Source: Mesorhizobium sp. (GTDB lineage: Bacteria > Pseudomonadota > Alphaproteobacteria > Rhizobiales > Rhizobiaceae). Taken from it: DNA of 64,000 bases. Below the pieces are notes generated by a model. That model did no database searches. It saw only the letters and a program-made list of their open reading frames with translations, and was not told the origin of the DNA. The position numbers were made by a program, and so were the translations under genes. Each line of letters starts with the position of its first letter. The first letter of the stretch is position 1. The stretch spans positions 1-64,000 of the forward strand of contig SAQE01000015.1 of the NCBI GenBank assembly GCA_004020545.1, read 5' to 3'. Below, piece by piece: positions 28,074-36,694 of the stretch.

Positions 28074-28523
28074 ATGGCCGACATCCTGTTCTATCACCTG
28101 ACGGAATCGACGCTCGAGGAGGCGCTGCCGGGCCTCCTCGAGCGCAGCGTCGAACGCGGCTGGCGCGCCGTCGTGCAGACCGGCACGGAGGAGCGGCGCG
28201 ACGCGCTCGACCAGCATCTGTGGACGTTCCGAGACGATTCCTTCCTGGCGCATGCCACCGACCGTGAAGCCTATCCGGCCGAGCAGCCGATCCTGCTCAC
28301 CACGGGCGAGGGCAACCCCAACGCCGCGCAGATCCGTTTCCTCGTAGATGGCGCCAGCCCGCCCGAGCTTTCCGGCTACGAGCGCGCCGTCTTCCTGTTC
28401 GACGGCCATGACGCGGCGCAGCTCGAGGGCGCGCGCGGCCATTGGAAGACGATGAAGGAAGCCGGCCACGCCGTCACCTACTGGCAGCAGACGCCGGATC
28501 GGCGGTGGGAGCGCAAGGCCTAA
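28074..28523 (+). CDS. holC: DNA polymerase III chi subunit
   Basis: A 149-residue HolC family protein: ADILFYHLTESTLEEALPGLLERS at the start, then GTEERRDALDQHLWTF and the conserved PNAAQIRFLVDGA. It links the clamp loader to single-strand binding protein. The pepA-holC order is typical of proteobacteria and supports the call. Confidence 0.93.
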   Translation: MADILFYHLTESTLEEALPGLLERSVERGWRAVVQTGTEERRDALDQHLWTFRDDSFLAHATDREAYPAEQPILLTTGEGNPNAAQIRFLVDGASPPELSGYERAVFLFDGHDAAQLEGARGHWKTMKEAGHAVTYWQQTPDRRWERKA

Positions 28524-28614
28524 AGCACTTCAGCGTTCGCTGATCGTCACCTTGTTGATTTTCGTGCCGTGCGAGAGGAGTTAGACTGACGCAAGCTCAT
28601 GCGGCGGGGGGAGG

Positions 28615-29604
28615 ATGCGGATCAGAATCGTCGGAACCGGCAGGGCGGTGCCGGCACAGTGCATCGCCACGAGTGCGCTGGAGAAGAGGCTAGGCCTCGG
28701 AAGGGGCTCGCTCGAAGCCGCCACTGGCGTCGTCGAGCGTTATGTCTGCGAAGCCGAATCGCAGATCGATCTGGCCTGCGCCGCCGCGCGTCTTGCACTC
28801 GACGATGCCGGGCTCGATGCCGACGCTCTCGACCTGATCATCGGCGGCTGCGGCGTGCCTTACCAGCCGCTGCCGGCGACCGCGCCTCTGGTCATGCAGC
28901 GCCTTGGCCTCGCCGACGGTTCTGCAGCCGCCTTCGACGTCAACAGCACCTGCCTCGGCTTCCTCACCGCTTTCGAGACCGCCGGCCGCATGATCGAGGC
29001 GAAGCAATGCGAGACGGCGCTGGTGTTCTCTTCCGAGATAGCCTCGCGCGCGCTGCCGTGGCGGGACGCGCCGGAGGTCGCGGCGCTCTTCGGCGACGGC
29101 GCAGCGGCGGCGGTGTTGCGCAGGGCCGGACCCGGCGAGGGCAGGGTGGCGGCGAGCCTGATGCGCACCTATCCATCGGCGTGGGAAGCCTGCGGCATCG
29201 GTTCGGGCGGCACCCGTTTCGACTTCCAGAAGGAACGGGAAGAATTTGCCTGCCACAGCCTGTTCCACATGGACGGCAAGGAACTGTTCCGGCTGACCTC
29301 GCGTCATTTCAACGGCTTTGTCGATGCTTTGTTGGAGCGTGCCGGCTGGCGGCATGACGATGTCGACCTTATCGTGCCGCACCAGGCAAGTCCGTTGGCA
29401 CTTGCGCATATGGCGCGCCAGACCGGCTTCGCGCCGGAGAAGCTCGTCGACATCGCGGCCCGCTTCGGCAACCAGGTCGCGGCCTCCATTCCCTTTGCGC
29501 TCGATGTCGCGCGGCGCGAGGGCCGCGTGGCGCCCGGCACGAGGCTGCTCTTCCTCGGCACGTCCGCTGGCGTCTCCTTCGGCGGCATGGCGCTGGAGGC
29601 CTGA
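28615..29604 (+). CDS. Ketoacyl synthase III-like condensing enzyme (FabH/OleA superfamily)
   Basis: A 329-residue thiolase-fold protein with the full Cys-His-Asn triad of KAS III: Cys113 (NSTCLGFLTAF), His256 (VPHQAS) and Asn286 (RFGNQVAASIPFAL). It should perform a Claisen condensation or acyl transfer using acyl-CoA or acyl-ACP. Housekeeping fabH is not expected here, and the motif DVNSTCLGF differs from the GACAGF of FabH, so a pathway-specific role is likely. GGGGGGAGG precedes the ATG. First gene of a six-gene coupled operon that has no ACP of its own. Confidence 0.85.
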   Translation: MRIRIVGTGRAVPAQCIATSALEKRLGLGRGSLEAATGVVERYVCEAESQIDLACAAARLALDDAGLDADALDLIIGGCGVPYQPLPATAPLVMQRLGLADGSAAAFDVNSTCLGFLTAFETAGRMIEAKQCETALVFSSEIASRALPWRDAPEVAALFGDGAAAAVLRRAGPGEGRVAASLMRTYPSAWEACGIGSGGTRFDFQKEREEFACHSLFHMDGKELFRLTSRHFNGFVDALLERAGWRHDDVDLIVPHQASPLALAHMARQTGFAPEKLVDIAARFGNQVAASIPFALDVARREGRVAPGTRLLFLGTSAGVSFGGMALEA

Positions 29605-29606
29605 CG

Positions 29607-30587
29607 ATGGTCGTGCTCGTCACCGGCGCCAGCGGCTTCCTCGGCTCCCATGTGCTCAAGCGGCTAGCGGCATCGGGCACTCTGGCGCTCGGGCTTGGCC
29701 GTGACACGGCACGCTGCGCGGCGCTGGAGGCCGCCGGCCATCGCATCATCCACTACGATCTCGCGCAGCCGCTCGATTGCGCGCTCGATCCGCGGCTCGG
29801 CAGGGTCGAACGGATCATTCATTGCGCGGCGCTCTCTGCCCCCTTCGGCCGGCTTGCGGATTTCCAAACGGCCAATGTCATTGCAACGCAGAACCTCGTC
29901 GATTTCGCGATGCGCCGGGGCGTCAGCCGCTTCGTCCATATTTCCAGCCCGTCCGTCTGTTTTGCCTTTCGCGACCAGCTCGGTCTGACCGAGGACATGG
30001 CGCTGCCCGATCCCGTCAATCACTATGCGAGCACCAAGCGTGAGGCGGAGCGGATCGTGCTAGGCGCGCCCGAAATCCATCCGGTGGTGCTGCGGCCGCG
30101 CGGCATCTACGGCGCCGGCGATCGCGCGCTGCTGCCGCGCCTGATCAGGGCGGCGAAGAGCCGGCCGCTGCCGCTGTTTCGTGGCGGCCGGGCGGCAATC
30201 GATCTCACCCATGTCGACGACGTCGTCGATGCCGTCATGGCGGCGCTCGCGGCACCCAAGGAGATCGAGGGCCAGATATTCAACATCTCCGGCGGCGAGG
30301 CGCTGCCGGTGCGCCGCATCGCCGACGAGGCCTGCGCCCGCGCCGGGCTCACGGCGCGCTGGCGGCCGATGCCGCTGGCGCCGGCCATGCTCGCGGCGGG
30401 CCTGATGGAAACGGTGGCGCTCATGCTGCCCGGCCGGCCCGAGCCACCGGTCACGCGTTATGGGCTCGGCCTCTTCGCGTATGCGCAAAGCCTGGATATC
30501 TCCAAGGCGAAGCTCGCGCTTGGCTGGACGCCAAAGACTTCCTTCGAACAGGGGCTCGATCGCACCTTCGGTGGGACCGTGCCATGA
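29607..30587 (+). CDS. NAD(P)-dependent extended short-chain dehydrogenase/epimerase
   Basis: A 326-residue extended SDR. It has the Rossmann motif TGASGFLG (6-13), an HISSPS segment supplying the catalytic Ser, Tyr140-x3-Lys144 (YASTK) and the downstream RPRGIYGAGD. Its layout resembles 3-beta-hydroxysteroid dehydrogenase/OleD-type reductases as much as sugar epimerases. Beside a ketoacyl synthase it may reduce a beta-keto intermediate; this is inferred from context. It starts 2 bp after the synthase and overlaps the next gene by 4 bp. Confidence 0.8.
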   Translation: MVVLVTGASGFLGSHVLKRLAASGTLALGLGRDTARCAALEAAGHRIIHYDLAQPLDCALDPRLGRVERIIHCAALSAPFGRLADFQTANVIATQNLVDFAMRRGVSRFVHISSPSVCFAFRDQLGLTEDMALPDPVNHYASTKREAERIVLGAPEIHPVVLRPRGIYGAGDRALLPRLIRAAKSRPLPLFRGGRAAIDLTHVDDVVDAVMAALAAPKEIEGQIFNISGGEALPVRRIADEACARAGLTARWRPMPLAPAMLAAGLMETVALMLPGRPEPPVTRYGLGLFAYAQSLDISKAKLALGWTPKTSFEQGLDRTFGGTVP

Positions 30588-31417
30588 AGATCGTCTTCGC
30601 CAACAGCGCCTGGGTCGGCGCCGCCGAGCGGCTCATCCTGCGCGGTGGCAGCTGGCGGAGCGTGCGGCTGCGCGTCCGCTACGGGCTGATCTTTCATGCC
30701 TCAGAAGGCCCGGTGCTGGTCGATACCGGCTATACGCCGGAGGCGCTGACCGGCGAGCGGCGCGGCCGCATGCTGCGCCTTTACGGCGCGCTGCTGAAAC
30801 CAAAGCTCAACGCCGCCGAACAGGTCCTGCCGGTGTTGAAGCGCTTCGGTCTTTCGCCGGATGACATCCGCACCGTCATCGTCACCCATTTCCACGCCGA
30901 CCATATTTCCGGCCTGTCACTGCTTCGGAAGGCGCGCTTCATCGCCAGCGACGCTGCCTGGGCGCGGGTTAAATCCCGGACGCCCCGGCAGAACCTCCGC
31001 CACGGCGTCTTCACCGAGCTCTTCCCGGAGGATTTCGAGACGCGTTTGGACGGTCTATCTTCCAAGCAGCACGTGGAAGCGAGAAATGGCGTACCCGGCG
31101 GCGCCGATCTCTTCGGCGATGGCAGCGTGATCGCGGTCGATCTTCCCGGCCACGCCGACGGTCAGTTCGGCCTGCTCTTTGCCGGTTTCGAACGGCCGCT
31201 GCTCTACGCCGTCGACGTGCAATGGCTGCTCAGAGCCTTGACCGAAAACCGCGCGCCGGGCTTTCCAGCCACGCTGATCGCCGAGGATGCAGCGGCAATC
31301 GAGCCGACCAGCGCCATTTTGCGCTGTTTCCTCGCCACAGGCGGCGAGGTGATGCTTTGCCATGATCCTGCGCCGACGCTCTACGATCTCCCGATGAGCG
31401 ATCCGGTGGCCGGATGA
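30584..31417 (+). CDS. Metallo-beta-lactamase-fold hydrolase (AHL lactonase-like layout)
   Basis: A 277-residue MBL-fold enzyme. The zinc motif THFHADHISG supplies His102, His104, Asp106 and His107. A later DLPGHADGQFGLLF supplies a further His, DVQW an Asp, and a C-terminal CHDP a His. A segment of the PGHxxGxxGLL type is also found in acyl-homoserine lactonases, so a lactone or thioester substrate is plausible but unproven. It is coupled by 4-bp overlaps on both sides. Confidence 0.8.
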   Translation: MKIVFANSAWVGAAERLILRGGSWRSVRLRVRYGLIFHASEGPVLVDTGYTPEALTGERRGRMLRLYGALLKPKLNAAEQVLPVLKRFGLSPDDIRTVIVTHFHADHISGLSLLRKARFIASDAAWARVKSRTPRQNLRHGVFTELFPEDFETRLDGLSSKQHVEARNGVPGGADLFGDGSVIAVDLPGHADGQFGLLFAGFERPLLYAVDVQWLLRALTENRAPGFPATLIAEDAAAIEPTSAILRCFLATGGEVMLCHDPAPTLYDLPMSDPVAG

Positions 31418-32670
31418 ACGCTCTGGCGGAAGCGATCGGCTCGTTCGCGCAGACACAATGGGTATCGCGCAAGAACCGCGCGGACTTCGAGCGTTGGCAA
31501 GCGGCGGCCTTGCGCCGTTTCCTCGACCGCGACCTGCCGCGCGCGCCGTTCTATGGCAGGGCGCCAACGCGTCTGACCGATCTGCCGGTCACCGACAAGG
31601 CGCTGCTGATGGGCCGCTTCGGGGATTTCAACATCCACGGCCTCACCGCCACGGAAGCCTGGGCGGCTCTGGCCCGCGACGGCCGCGCCGGTTCGCTCAC
31701 CGTCGGCGCCAGCACCGGCACGTCGGGCAATCGCGGCCTGTTCGTGATTTCCGAGGCGGAAAACTACCGCTGGCTGGGCGCGATCCTCGCCAAGGCGGTG
31801 CCCGATCTTCTGTGGCGCGGCATACGTGTCGCCGTCATCCTGCCGCAAAACACCGGGCTCTATGACAGCGCCCGCAAATCGCGGCTGATCAAGCTCGCCT
31901 TCTTCGATCTGACGCTCGGGCCGGAACACTGGCGCGAGGCGCTGGAAGCCTTCGAACCGACGGTGATCATCGCGCCTCCAAAGATGCTCAGGCATTTCGC
32001 CACCGAGGGTTTTCGGCTCACGCCAAAACGCATTTTCTCGGCTGCCGAGACGCTCGACCCGGTTGACCGTCCGGTCATCGAAGATTTCTTCCGGCTGCCG
32101 CTCGATCAGATATACATGGCGACCGAAGGACTGCTTGCGGTGACGTGCCGGCAGGGCGGCCTGCATCTTGCCGAAGACTCGGTTTTCTTCGAATTCGAGC
32201 CGGCGGGCGAGGGACTGGTGACGCCGCTGGTCACCTCTTTCCACCGCCAGACGCAAATCATGGCGCGCTACCGCATGAACGACCTGCTGCGGCTTTCGGG
32301 GCAGCCCTGCCGCTGCGGCTCGCCGCTGCGCTGCGTGGATGAAATTGTCGGCCGCATGGACGATGTTTTCCGTCTTGCTTCGGCAAACGGCCCGATCTTC
32401 GTCACGCCGGACGTGCTGCGCAACGCCGTGCTCAAGGCCGACCGCCGCATCGACGATTTTCGCCTGATCCAGACCGCGCCGGACGCGGTCGAACTCAAGC
32501 TGCCGGCGACACTGGCCGACGACGCGGCTGCCGCTGCACATGAGACGGTGCGCAGGTTGTTGGAAGCGCGAAAGGCCGACGCGACCGTCGCTCTTGTCCG
32601 CGCTCCGCTGCCGCTGGAGACAAGCCGGAAACTGCGCCGCGTGGAATGCCGTCTGGAGCGGGCGCCATGA
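31414..32670 (+). CDS. F390 synthetase/PaaK-like adenylate-forming enzyme
   Basis: A 418-residue protein of the phenylacetate-CoA ligase/coenzyme F390 synthetase group. It has the P-loop-like [11 protein letters not shown], an A5-type YMATEG, and [10 protein letters not shown] followed by a Cys-rich CRCGSPLRC, then [10 protein letters not shown]. Such enzymes activate a carboxylate as an adenylate. F390 itself is not expected in a rhizobium, so the substrate is unknown; it could be the acid made by the preceding genes. ATGA overlaps at both ends. Confidence 0.75.
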   Translation: MNALAEAIGSFAQTQWVSRKNRADFERWQAAALRRFLDRDLPRAPFYGRAPTRLTDLPVTDKALLMGRFGDFNIHGLTATEAWAALARDGRAGSLTVGASTGTSGNRGLFVISEAENYRWLGAILAKAVPDLLWRGIRVAVILPQNTGLYDSARKSRLIKLAFFDLTLGPEHWREALEAFEPTVIIAPPKMLRHFATEGFRLTPKRIFSAAETLDPVDRPVIEDFFRLPLDQIYMATEGLLAVTCRQGGLHLAEDSVFFEFEPAGEGLVTPLVTSFHRQTQIMARYRMNDLLRLSGQPCRCGSPLRCVDEIVGRMDDVFRLASANGPIFVTPDVLRNAVLKADRRIDDFRLIQTAPDAVELKLPATLADDAAAAAHETVRRLLEARKADATVALVRAPLPLETSRKLRRVECRLERAP

Positions 32671-33812
32671 ATAGGGCAGGCGCCATCGAAAGGCCGGCGC
32701 AGCAGGCCGACCGGGTCGAAAACAAGCCGGAAAAGGTCGAAGCTTTCGTAAGCCTTTTCAACGCGATACCGGTTCGTAATCTCGTCGCCAATCTCACCGC
32801 AAGGGTCGAGACTTTCGAAGCCGCCGGTCGGACCTTCCCGCTCACGCTCAACGACGCCAGCGAGGCACCGAATTGCTACATCTGCTGTCCGTCCAGCGCC
32901 TATGTCGGCTATGCGATAGACGAGACTCGCAACTTCGCGGCCCACCCGTGGCTTCGGAGCGCGCTCAAGGCGCTGATCGGCGCTTGTGCACCGCTGGTCA
33001 GGGCAAGCGGCCTCGACCATCAGGTGCAGGTCAACAACTGGCTCTATTCGACCAATCCGGTGCCGCTGCTCGACCGGCAAACGATTGCCGCGCTTCGCTC
33101 GGCGCTGGTCGCGCGCTTCCCCGACCGCGCCATCGTCATCCGCTCGCTGAACGAGATCGCCGATCCGGCGAGTATAGCCGCCTTGAAGGCGGAAGGTTTC
33201 CGCATGCTGGCGGCGCGGCAGATCTACATCATCGCCGACCGTAGTTCAGCACCCGCCATGACCAAGAACCTGAAACGCGACCGCAAGCAGCTTGGCGCCA
33301 CGCATTTCGAAAAGGTCGGCGATGCCGATTTCACCGAGGCCGATTATGCGCGCGCCGAGCAGCTCTACAACATGCTCTATCTCGACAAATACACGCCTCT
33401 CAATCCGCACTACACGGCTCGCTATATTGCCGAAATGCACCGACGCGGCATCATCAGCCTCGCCGGCCTGCGCCGCCCGGGCGGCGAACTGGTCGCCGTC
33501 ACCGGCCTGTTCGAGAATGGCGGCACGCTCACCCAGCCGATCGTCGGCTACGACACCAGCCTGCCGCTCGGCGAGGGGCTCTACCGCATGGTGATGGCGA
33601 TGGGGCAGGACCACGCCACGGCGCGCGGCCTGTTCTTCAACATGAGCGCCGGCGCAGCAGGCTTCAAGCGCCTGCGCGGCGCGGTGGCCGCGATCGAGTA
33701 CATCGCCGTCTATGCCAGCCATCTTCCGCGCCGCCGGCGTCTTGCTATCCGCGTCATGGAGGCTGTGCTGGCGCGGGTCGGCATCCCTCTGCTCCGGAGG
33801 TTCGAACTGTGA
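32667..33812 (+). CDS. GNAT/FemAB-like N-acyltransferase
   Basis: A 381-residue protein. The C-terminal part ([59 protein letters not shown]) looks like an acyl-CoA N-acyltransferase fold of the Acetyltransf_6/BioF2 type. An N-terminal half of similar size may be a second, degenerate copy. It could attach the activated acyl group to an amine. The ATG at 32667 overlaps the previous stop (ATGA); a frame opening at 32646 is less likely. Confidence 0.55.
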   Translation: MNRAGAIERPAQQADRVENKPEKVEAFVSLFNAIPVRNLVANLTARVETFEAAGRTFPLTLNDASEAPNCYICCPSSAYVGYAIDETRNFAAHPWLRSALKALIGACAPLVRASGLDHQVQVNNWLYSTNPVPLLDRQTIAALRSALVARFPDRAIVIRSLNEIADPASIAALKAEGFRMLAARQIYIIADRSSAPAMTKNLKRDRKQLGATHFEKVGDADFTEADYARAEQLYNMLYLDKYTPLNPHYTARYIAEMHRRGIISLAGLRRPGGELVAVTGLFENGGTLTQPIVGYDTSLPLGEGLYRMVMAMGQDHATARGLFFNMSAGAAGFKRLRGAVAAIEYIAVYASHLPRRRRLAIRVMEAVLARVGIPLLRRFEL

Positions 33813-34810
33813 GCGAACCCGGCGACCACGCAAAGGATATTTGGCAGGCGGTGGCGCTCTCGGCCGACATCGGCATGCGGCCGAAGCGCGTTTTCTTCGA
33901 GGGCGCGCCGCTGGTGCTGTTCCGCTCGGTGCAAGGCATTGTCGCGCTGTTCGACCGCTGCCCGCACCGGCTGGTGGAGCTGTCGACCGGCAAGGTGGTC
34001 GGCGGCGAGATCGAATGCCCTTATCATGGCTGGCGCTATGACGGCGAAGGCCGCTGCACCGCCATTCCCGGCCATGTCGGCGCAATGCCGCGTTACCGGG
34101 TCCGCCGTTACGCCGCGATCGAGCGCGACGGTGTCGTATTCATCTCCTCCGGCGCGCCGCAGGGCGAGCCCTACCTCCATTGCATGCAGGGCAAGGACGT
34201 CATCGTGCGGCGGGTGCGCAGCTCGACGCAGTCGACGGTCATCGACGCCGCCGAGAACATTCTGGATGCCACCCACACTCATTTCACCCACAAGGGCCTG
34301 CTGCGTGGCCTGACCTCGAAACGTCATCTGGTACGGGTCGAGGTGACGGGCGGCGAGGGTTGGGTCGAGGCCTGCTACACCGGCGAGGATAGACAGCAAG
34401 GATTGATTAGCCGGCTGCTGGAGGGCGAGCGGGCGAAAACCGTCGGCCGCTTCCGCCATCCCGGCATCGCCGAGCTCGAATATTGGGCCAAGCACGGGTT
34501 GGTGCTCGCCACCACCTTTCATCTGCGCCAGGCGGACGAGCACACCGTCGAGGGCGTCGGTTGGCTGATCGGCCGGCGCCAGGGCCTGCTCGGCGAGCTG
34601 AAGGCGCTCGCCTTCAAGCCGCTGTTCAACATCGCGCTGCATCAGGACCGCCGGGTGCTGAAATCGGCAAGCGACAACGCCCGCTTCGCGCCACAAGCAC
34701 TGCCCGTGATCGGCCCGCTCGATTTCCTGCGCCGGGATATCGCGGCGATCATGGAAGGGAAACTGCCGGCGGCGGCGGGTGAGCCGAGGGTGCATCAGAT
34801 CGAATTGTGA
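33809..34810 (+). CDS. Rieske non-heme iron oxygenase, alpha-subunit type
   Basis: A 333-residue protein. The Rieske 2Fe-2S cluster ligands are Cys51-x-His53 and Cys70-x2-His73 (CPHR, CPYHGW). The mononuclear iron site motif [13 protein letters not shown] supplies Asn150, Asp153, His156 and His161. It would hydroxylate, demethylate or desaturate a small molecule, needing a reductase not encoded nearby. The GTG start overlaps the GNAT-like stop (GTGA) and follows GGAGG. Last gene of the operon. Confidence 0.85.
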   Translation: MSEPGDHAKDIWQAVALSADIGMRPKRVFFEGAPLVLFRSVQGIVALFDRCPHRLVELSTGKVVGGEIECPYHGWRYDGEGRCTAIPGHVGAMPRYRVRRYAAIERDGVVFISSGAPQGEPYLHCMQGKDVIVRRVRSSTQSTVIDAAENILDATHTHFTHKGLLRGLTSKRHLVRVEVTGGEGWVEACYTGEDRQQGLISRLLEGERAKTVGRFRHPGIAELEYWAKHGLVLATTFHLRQADEHTVEGVGWLIGRRQGLLGELKALAFKPLFNIALHQDRRVLKSASDNARFAPQALPVIGPLDFLRRDIAAIMEGKLPAAAGEPRVHQIEL

Positions 34811-34816
34811 ATTAAA

Positions 34817-34860
34817 GTTCACAGAGCTTGATTTGTTTGCCTCTGTGAACTATAGTTCAC
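34817..34860. promoter_or_regulatory. Operator palindromes upstream of the toxin-antitoxin locus
   Basis: GTTCACAGAG (34817-34826) and CTCTGTGAAC (34841-34850) form a perfect 10-bp inverted repeat. Overlapping it is a perfect 16-bp palindrome, GTGAACTATAGTTCAC (34845-34860), ending 2 bp before the toxin ATG. The repeated GTTCAC half-sites fit autoregulation by the antitoxin. Set in the 52-bp gap after the Rieske gene. Confidence 0.75.
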
Positions 34861-34862
34861 GA

Positions 34863-35150
34863 ATGATAGAGGTGCGGCAGACCGCCGATTTCACCAGATG
34901 GCTCGGCGGTCTTCGCGACACGGCGGCGCGCATGCGTATAGTCGCTCGTATCCGCCGGGTCGAAATCGGGAATATCGGCGATACCAAGTATTTCGATGGC
35001 ATCGGCGAGCTCGCATCGACCACGGCCCGGGCTACCGGGTCTATTTCGTGAAAGTTGGAAATGCAGGTGATCATCCTGCTCTGTGGTGGCGACAAGTCCA
35101 GCCAGAGGCGTGACATCGCCAAGGCGAAACAGATGGCAAAGGAGATATGA
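34863..35150 (+). pseudogene. Frameshifted RelE/HigB-type toxin (HI1419 family)
   Basis: The frame starts MIEVRQTADFTRWLGGLRD and continues ARIRRVEIGNIGD, as in HI1419-type toxins, but reaches a TGA at 35049-35051. The family sequence RIDHGPGYRVYFV resumes in another frame after a one-base loss at GAGCTCGC (about 35007-35014). The tail VIILLCGGDKSSQRRDIAKA returns to the first frame near 35063-35067. Two compensating indels thus leave the end of a 95-codon gene in frame but make the product non-functional. Sequencing error cannot be excluded. Confidence 0.8.
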
Positions 35151-35458
35151 CGATGCCTCTCGAAACCAGTCGCTTCGATATCCTGGATCATCTGAAAACC
35201 CCAGAAGATCGCCTGGCCTATATCGAGGCTGCCTTTGAGGATGGTGACCCAGCACTCATTACGCACGCTCTTGGCGATGTGGCGCGTTCCATCGGCATGA
35301 CGGCGGTCGCGAAAGAAGCTGGCGTAACCCGGGAAGCGCTTTACAAGGCGCTGAGCGAAAAGGGCGACCCGCGTCTGAGCACGTTGCTGGGTGTCACCAA
35401 GGCGCTGGGTCTGCAACTCTATGCGAAACCCTCCAATCCCGATTCCTTCAGGACATGA
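35147..35458 (+). CDS. HigA-like antitoxin (HI1420 addiction module family)
   Basis: An intact 103-codon frame, giving 101 or 103 residues depending on the ATG used (35147 or 35153). The N-terminal segment SRFDILDHLKTPEDRLAYIEAAFEDGD is followed by a helix-turn-helix near residues 45-95 (VAKEAGVTREALYKALSEKG, LGVTKALGL). This is the antidote pattern that accompanies HI1419-like toxins. Its ATG overlaps the toxin TGA. With the toxin broken it is an orphan that may still repress its own operator. Confidence 0.85.
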   Translation: MTMPLETSRFDILDHLKTPEDRLAYIEAAFEDGDPALITHALGDVARSIGMTAVAKEAGVTREALYKALSEKGDPRLSTLLGVTKALGLQLYAKPSNPDSFRT

Positions 35459-35473
35459 AGGAATGAGGAGGCA

Positions 35474-36631
35474 CTAGCTCGGCCCGTTCCACTCGATATC
35501 ACGGGTCGACGCCGCCTGCAGGCTAATCCCTTGGCGCCAAGCTGCTCCAGCAATCTCGGCCAGCGCCGTCCATTGCGCCTTCACCGGCGCAGGATCGCCT
35601 GGCCAGTCGAGCAATTCCTGGCCTTCGCGCATCGCCTTCCGAAAGCGGGCGAGACCACCTGAGCGCAAAGCCGCCGGCAGCCCGTAGATCCACATTGCAA
35701 GCCGCACCGTTTGCGGTGTGGTCACGTCGGGCTCGACCTCCGGCCCGTCCCCAAGCACCGCATCGGCAAACCGCGCGGGATCGCGAAAAAAATGCAAGCC
35801 GCTCACGGCGCGCGGATTGCATTCCAGCGGCAGCACACGGCCGTCCGCCTCGCGCATCAGGTCGAAGGAAATCTGCCCTGTCCACGACGTGCCCGCCACG
35901 ATGCGCTCGACCAATTCGCGTGCTGCCCCATCCTCGACCCGTTCGAAGAAGATGCCGGCGCCTCTACCGGCGCGATAGGGCGACCTGTAGAGCGCCAGCG
36001 CCTTGAGCCTGCCCGCGCGCGCCACCGCATAGGCGCTGATCTCCTCGCCATCGATGAAACGCTGCGCGACCCAAGGCATGGCGGGCGAGGGGGCGATGGC
36101 ATCGAGAAAATCCGGCGTCGGACGTAGCAGCACCTGGCTGGCGAAACGCGACCAGACCGGCTTGAACACCAGCTCGCGCGAGCGGCGGCGCACCGCTTCA
36201 ACATCGTCACGTGAATTGAGCAGCACCGTCTTCGGCACTGCGAGCCCGAGACGCTCGGCTAGCCGGATAAAGGTGTGCTTGTTGTGGACCTCCGCCAGCA
36301 ACTCGATGCCGGGTGCCAACAGCGGCGCGGGCACCGCGCGCCCGCGCCAGGCCAGCGCGAGATAAAACACCTCCTCGCAGGTCGGGATGACCAGCTCTAT
36401 ACCTTCGGCCCGGATCAGCCCCTCGACCGCCTCGGCATAAGCCTGCGGCGCGAAGCGCGGCGGCGGCAGGCGATGGTAGCGCGCGCAGACCTTGCTGGCG
36501 GCTGCGATCGGTCGTGCCGGCGTGTCGGCCAGGATCACCCGGCGGCCGGCGCCATGAAGCAGGCGTGCCAGATGCAGCGCCACCGGCGCGCGCGCCCCGG
36601 TGATGAGCACGGTCTTGTCAGCCCCCGGCAT
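35474..36631 (-). CDS. ATP-grasp ligase (carbamoyl phosphate synthase-like)
   Basis: A 385-residue protein. An N-terminal Rossmann-like preATP-grasp domain (TVLITGARAPVALHLARLLH) precedes an ATP-grasp fold with HNKHTFIRLAERLGLAVPKT, ELVFKPVWSRFASQVL and metal-binding DLMREADGRVLPLECNPRAVSGLHFF. Such enzymes join carboxylates to amines or other nucleophiles through an acyl phosphate. It is convergent with the six-gene operon, from which only the toxin-antitoxin locus separates it, so it may belong to the same pathway; this is an inference. Confidence 0.8.
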   Translation of the reverse strand: MPGADKTVLITGARAPVALHLARLLHGAGRRVILADTPARPIAAASKVCARYHRLPPPRFAPQAYAEAVEGLIRAEGIELVIPTCEEVFYLALAWRGRAVPAPLLAPGIELLAEVHNKHTFIRLAERLGLAVPKTVLLNSRDDVEAVRRRSRELVFKPVWSRFASQVLLRPTPDFLDAIAPSPAMPWVAQRFIDGEEISAYAVARAGRLKALALYRSPYRAGRGAGIFFERVEDGAARELVERIVAGTSWTGQISFDLMREADGRVLPLECNPRAVSGLHFFRDPARFADAVLGDGPEVEPDVTTPQTVRLAMWIYGLPAALRSGGLARFRKAMREGQELLDWPGDPAPVKAQWTALAEIAGAAWRQGISLQAASTRDIEWNGPS

Positions 36632-36694
36632 CAGGTCTCGCGGTCGTTTCAGCTATGAGACCGTTGCGCGAATTCTCCACGCTTGGCAATCGCG

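Noticed and set aside
26513-28084. 523-codon open frame antisense to pepA
   Set aside because: It mirrors pepA codon by codon and its protein is rich in Arg, Gly and His without any known motif; a typical high-GC shadow.
31414-32670. A genuine coenzyme F420/F390 pathway gene
   Set aside because: No F420 biosynthesis genes are near and rhizobia are not expected to use F390; only the adenylate-forming fold is supported.
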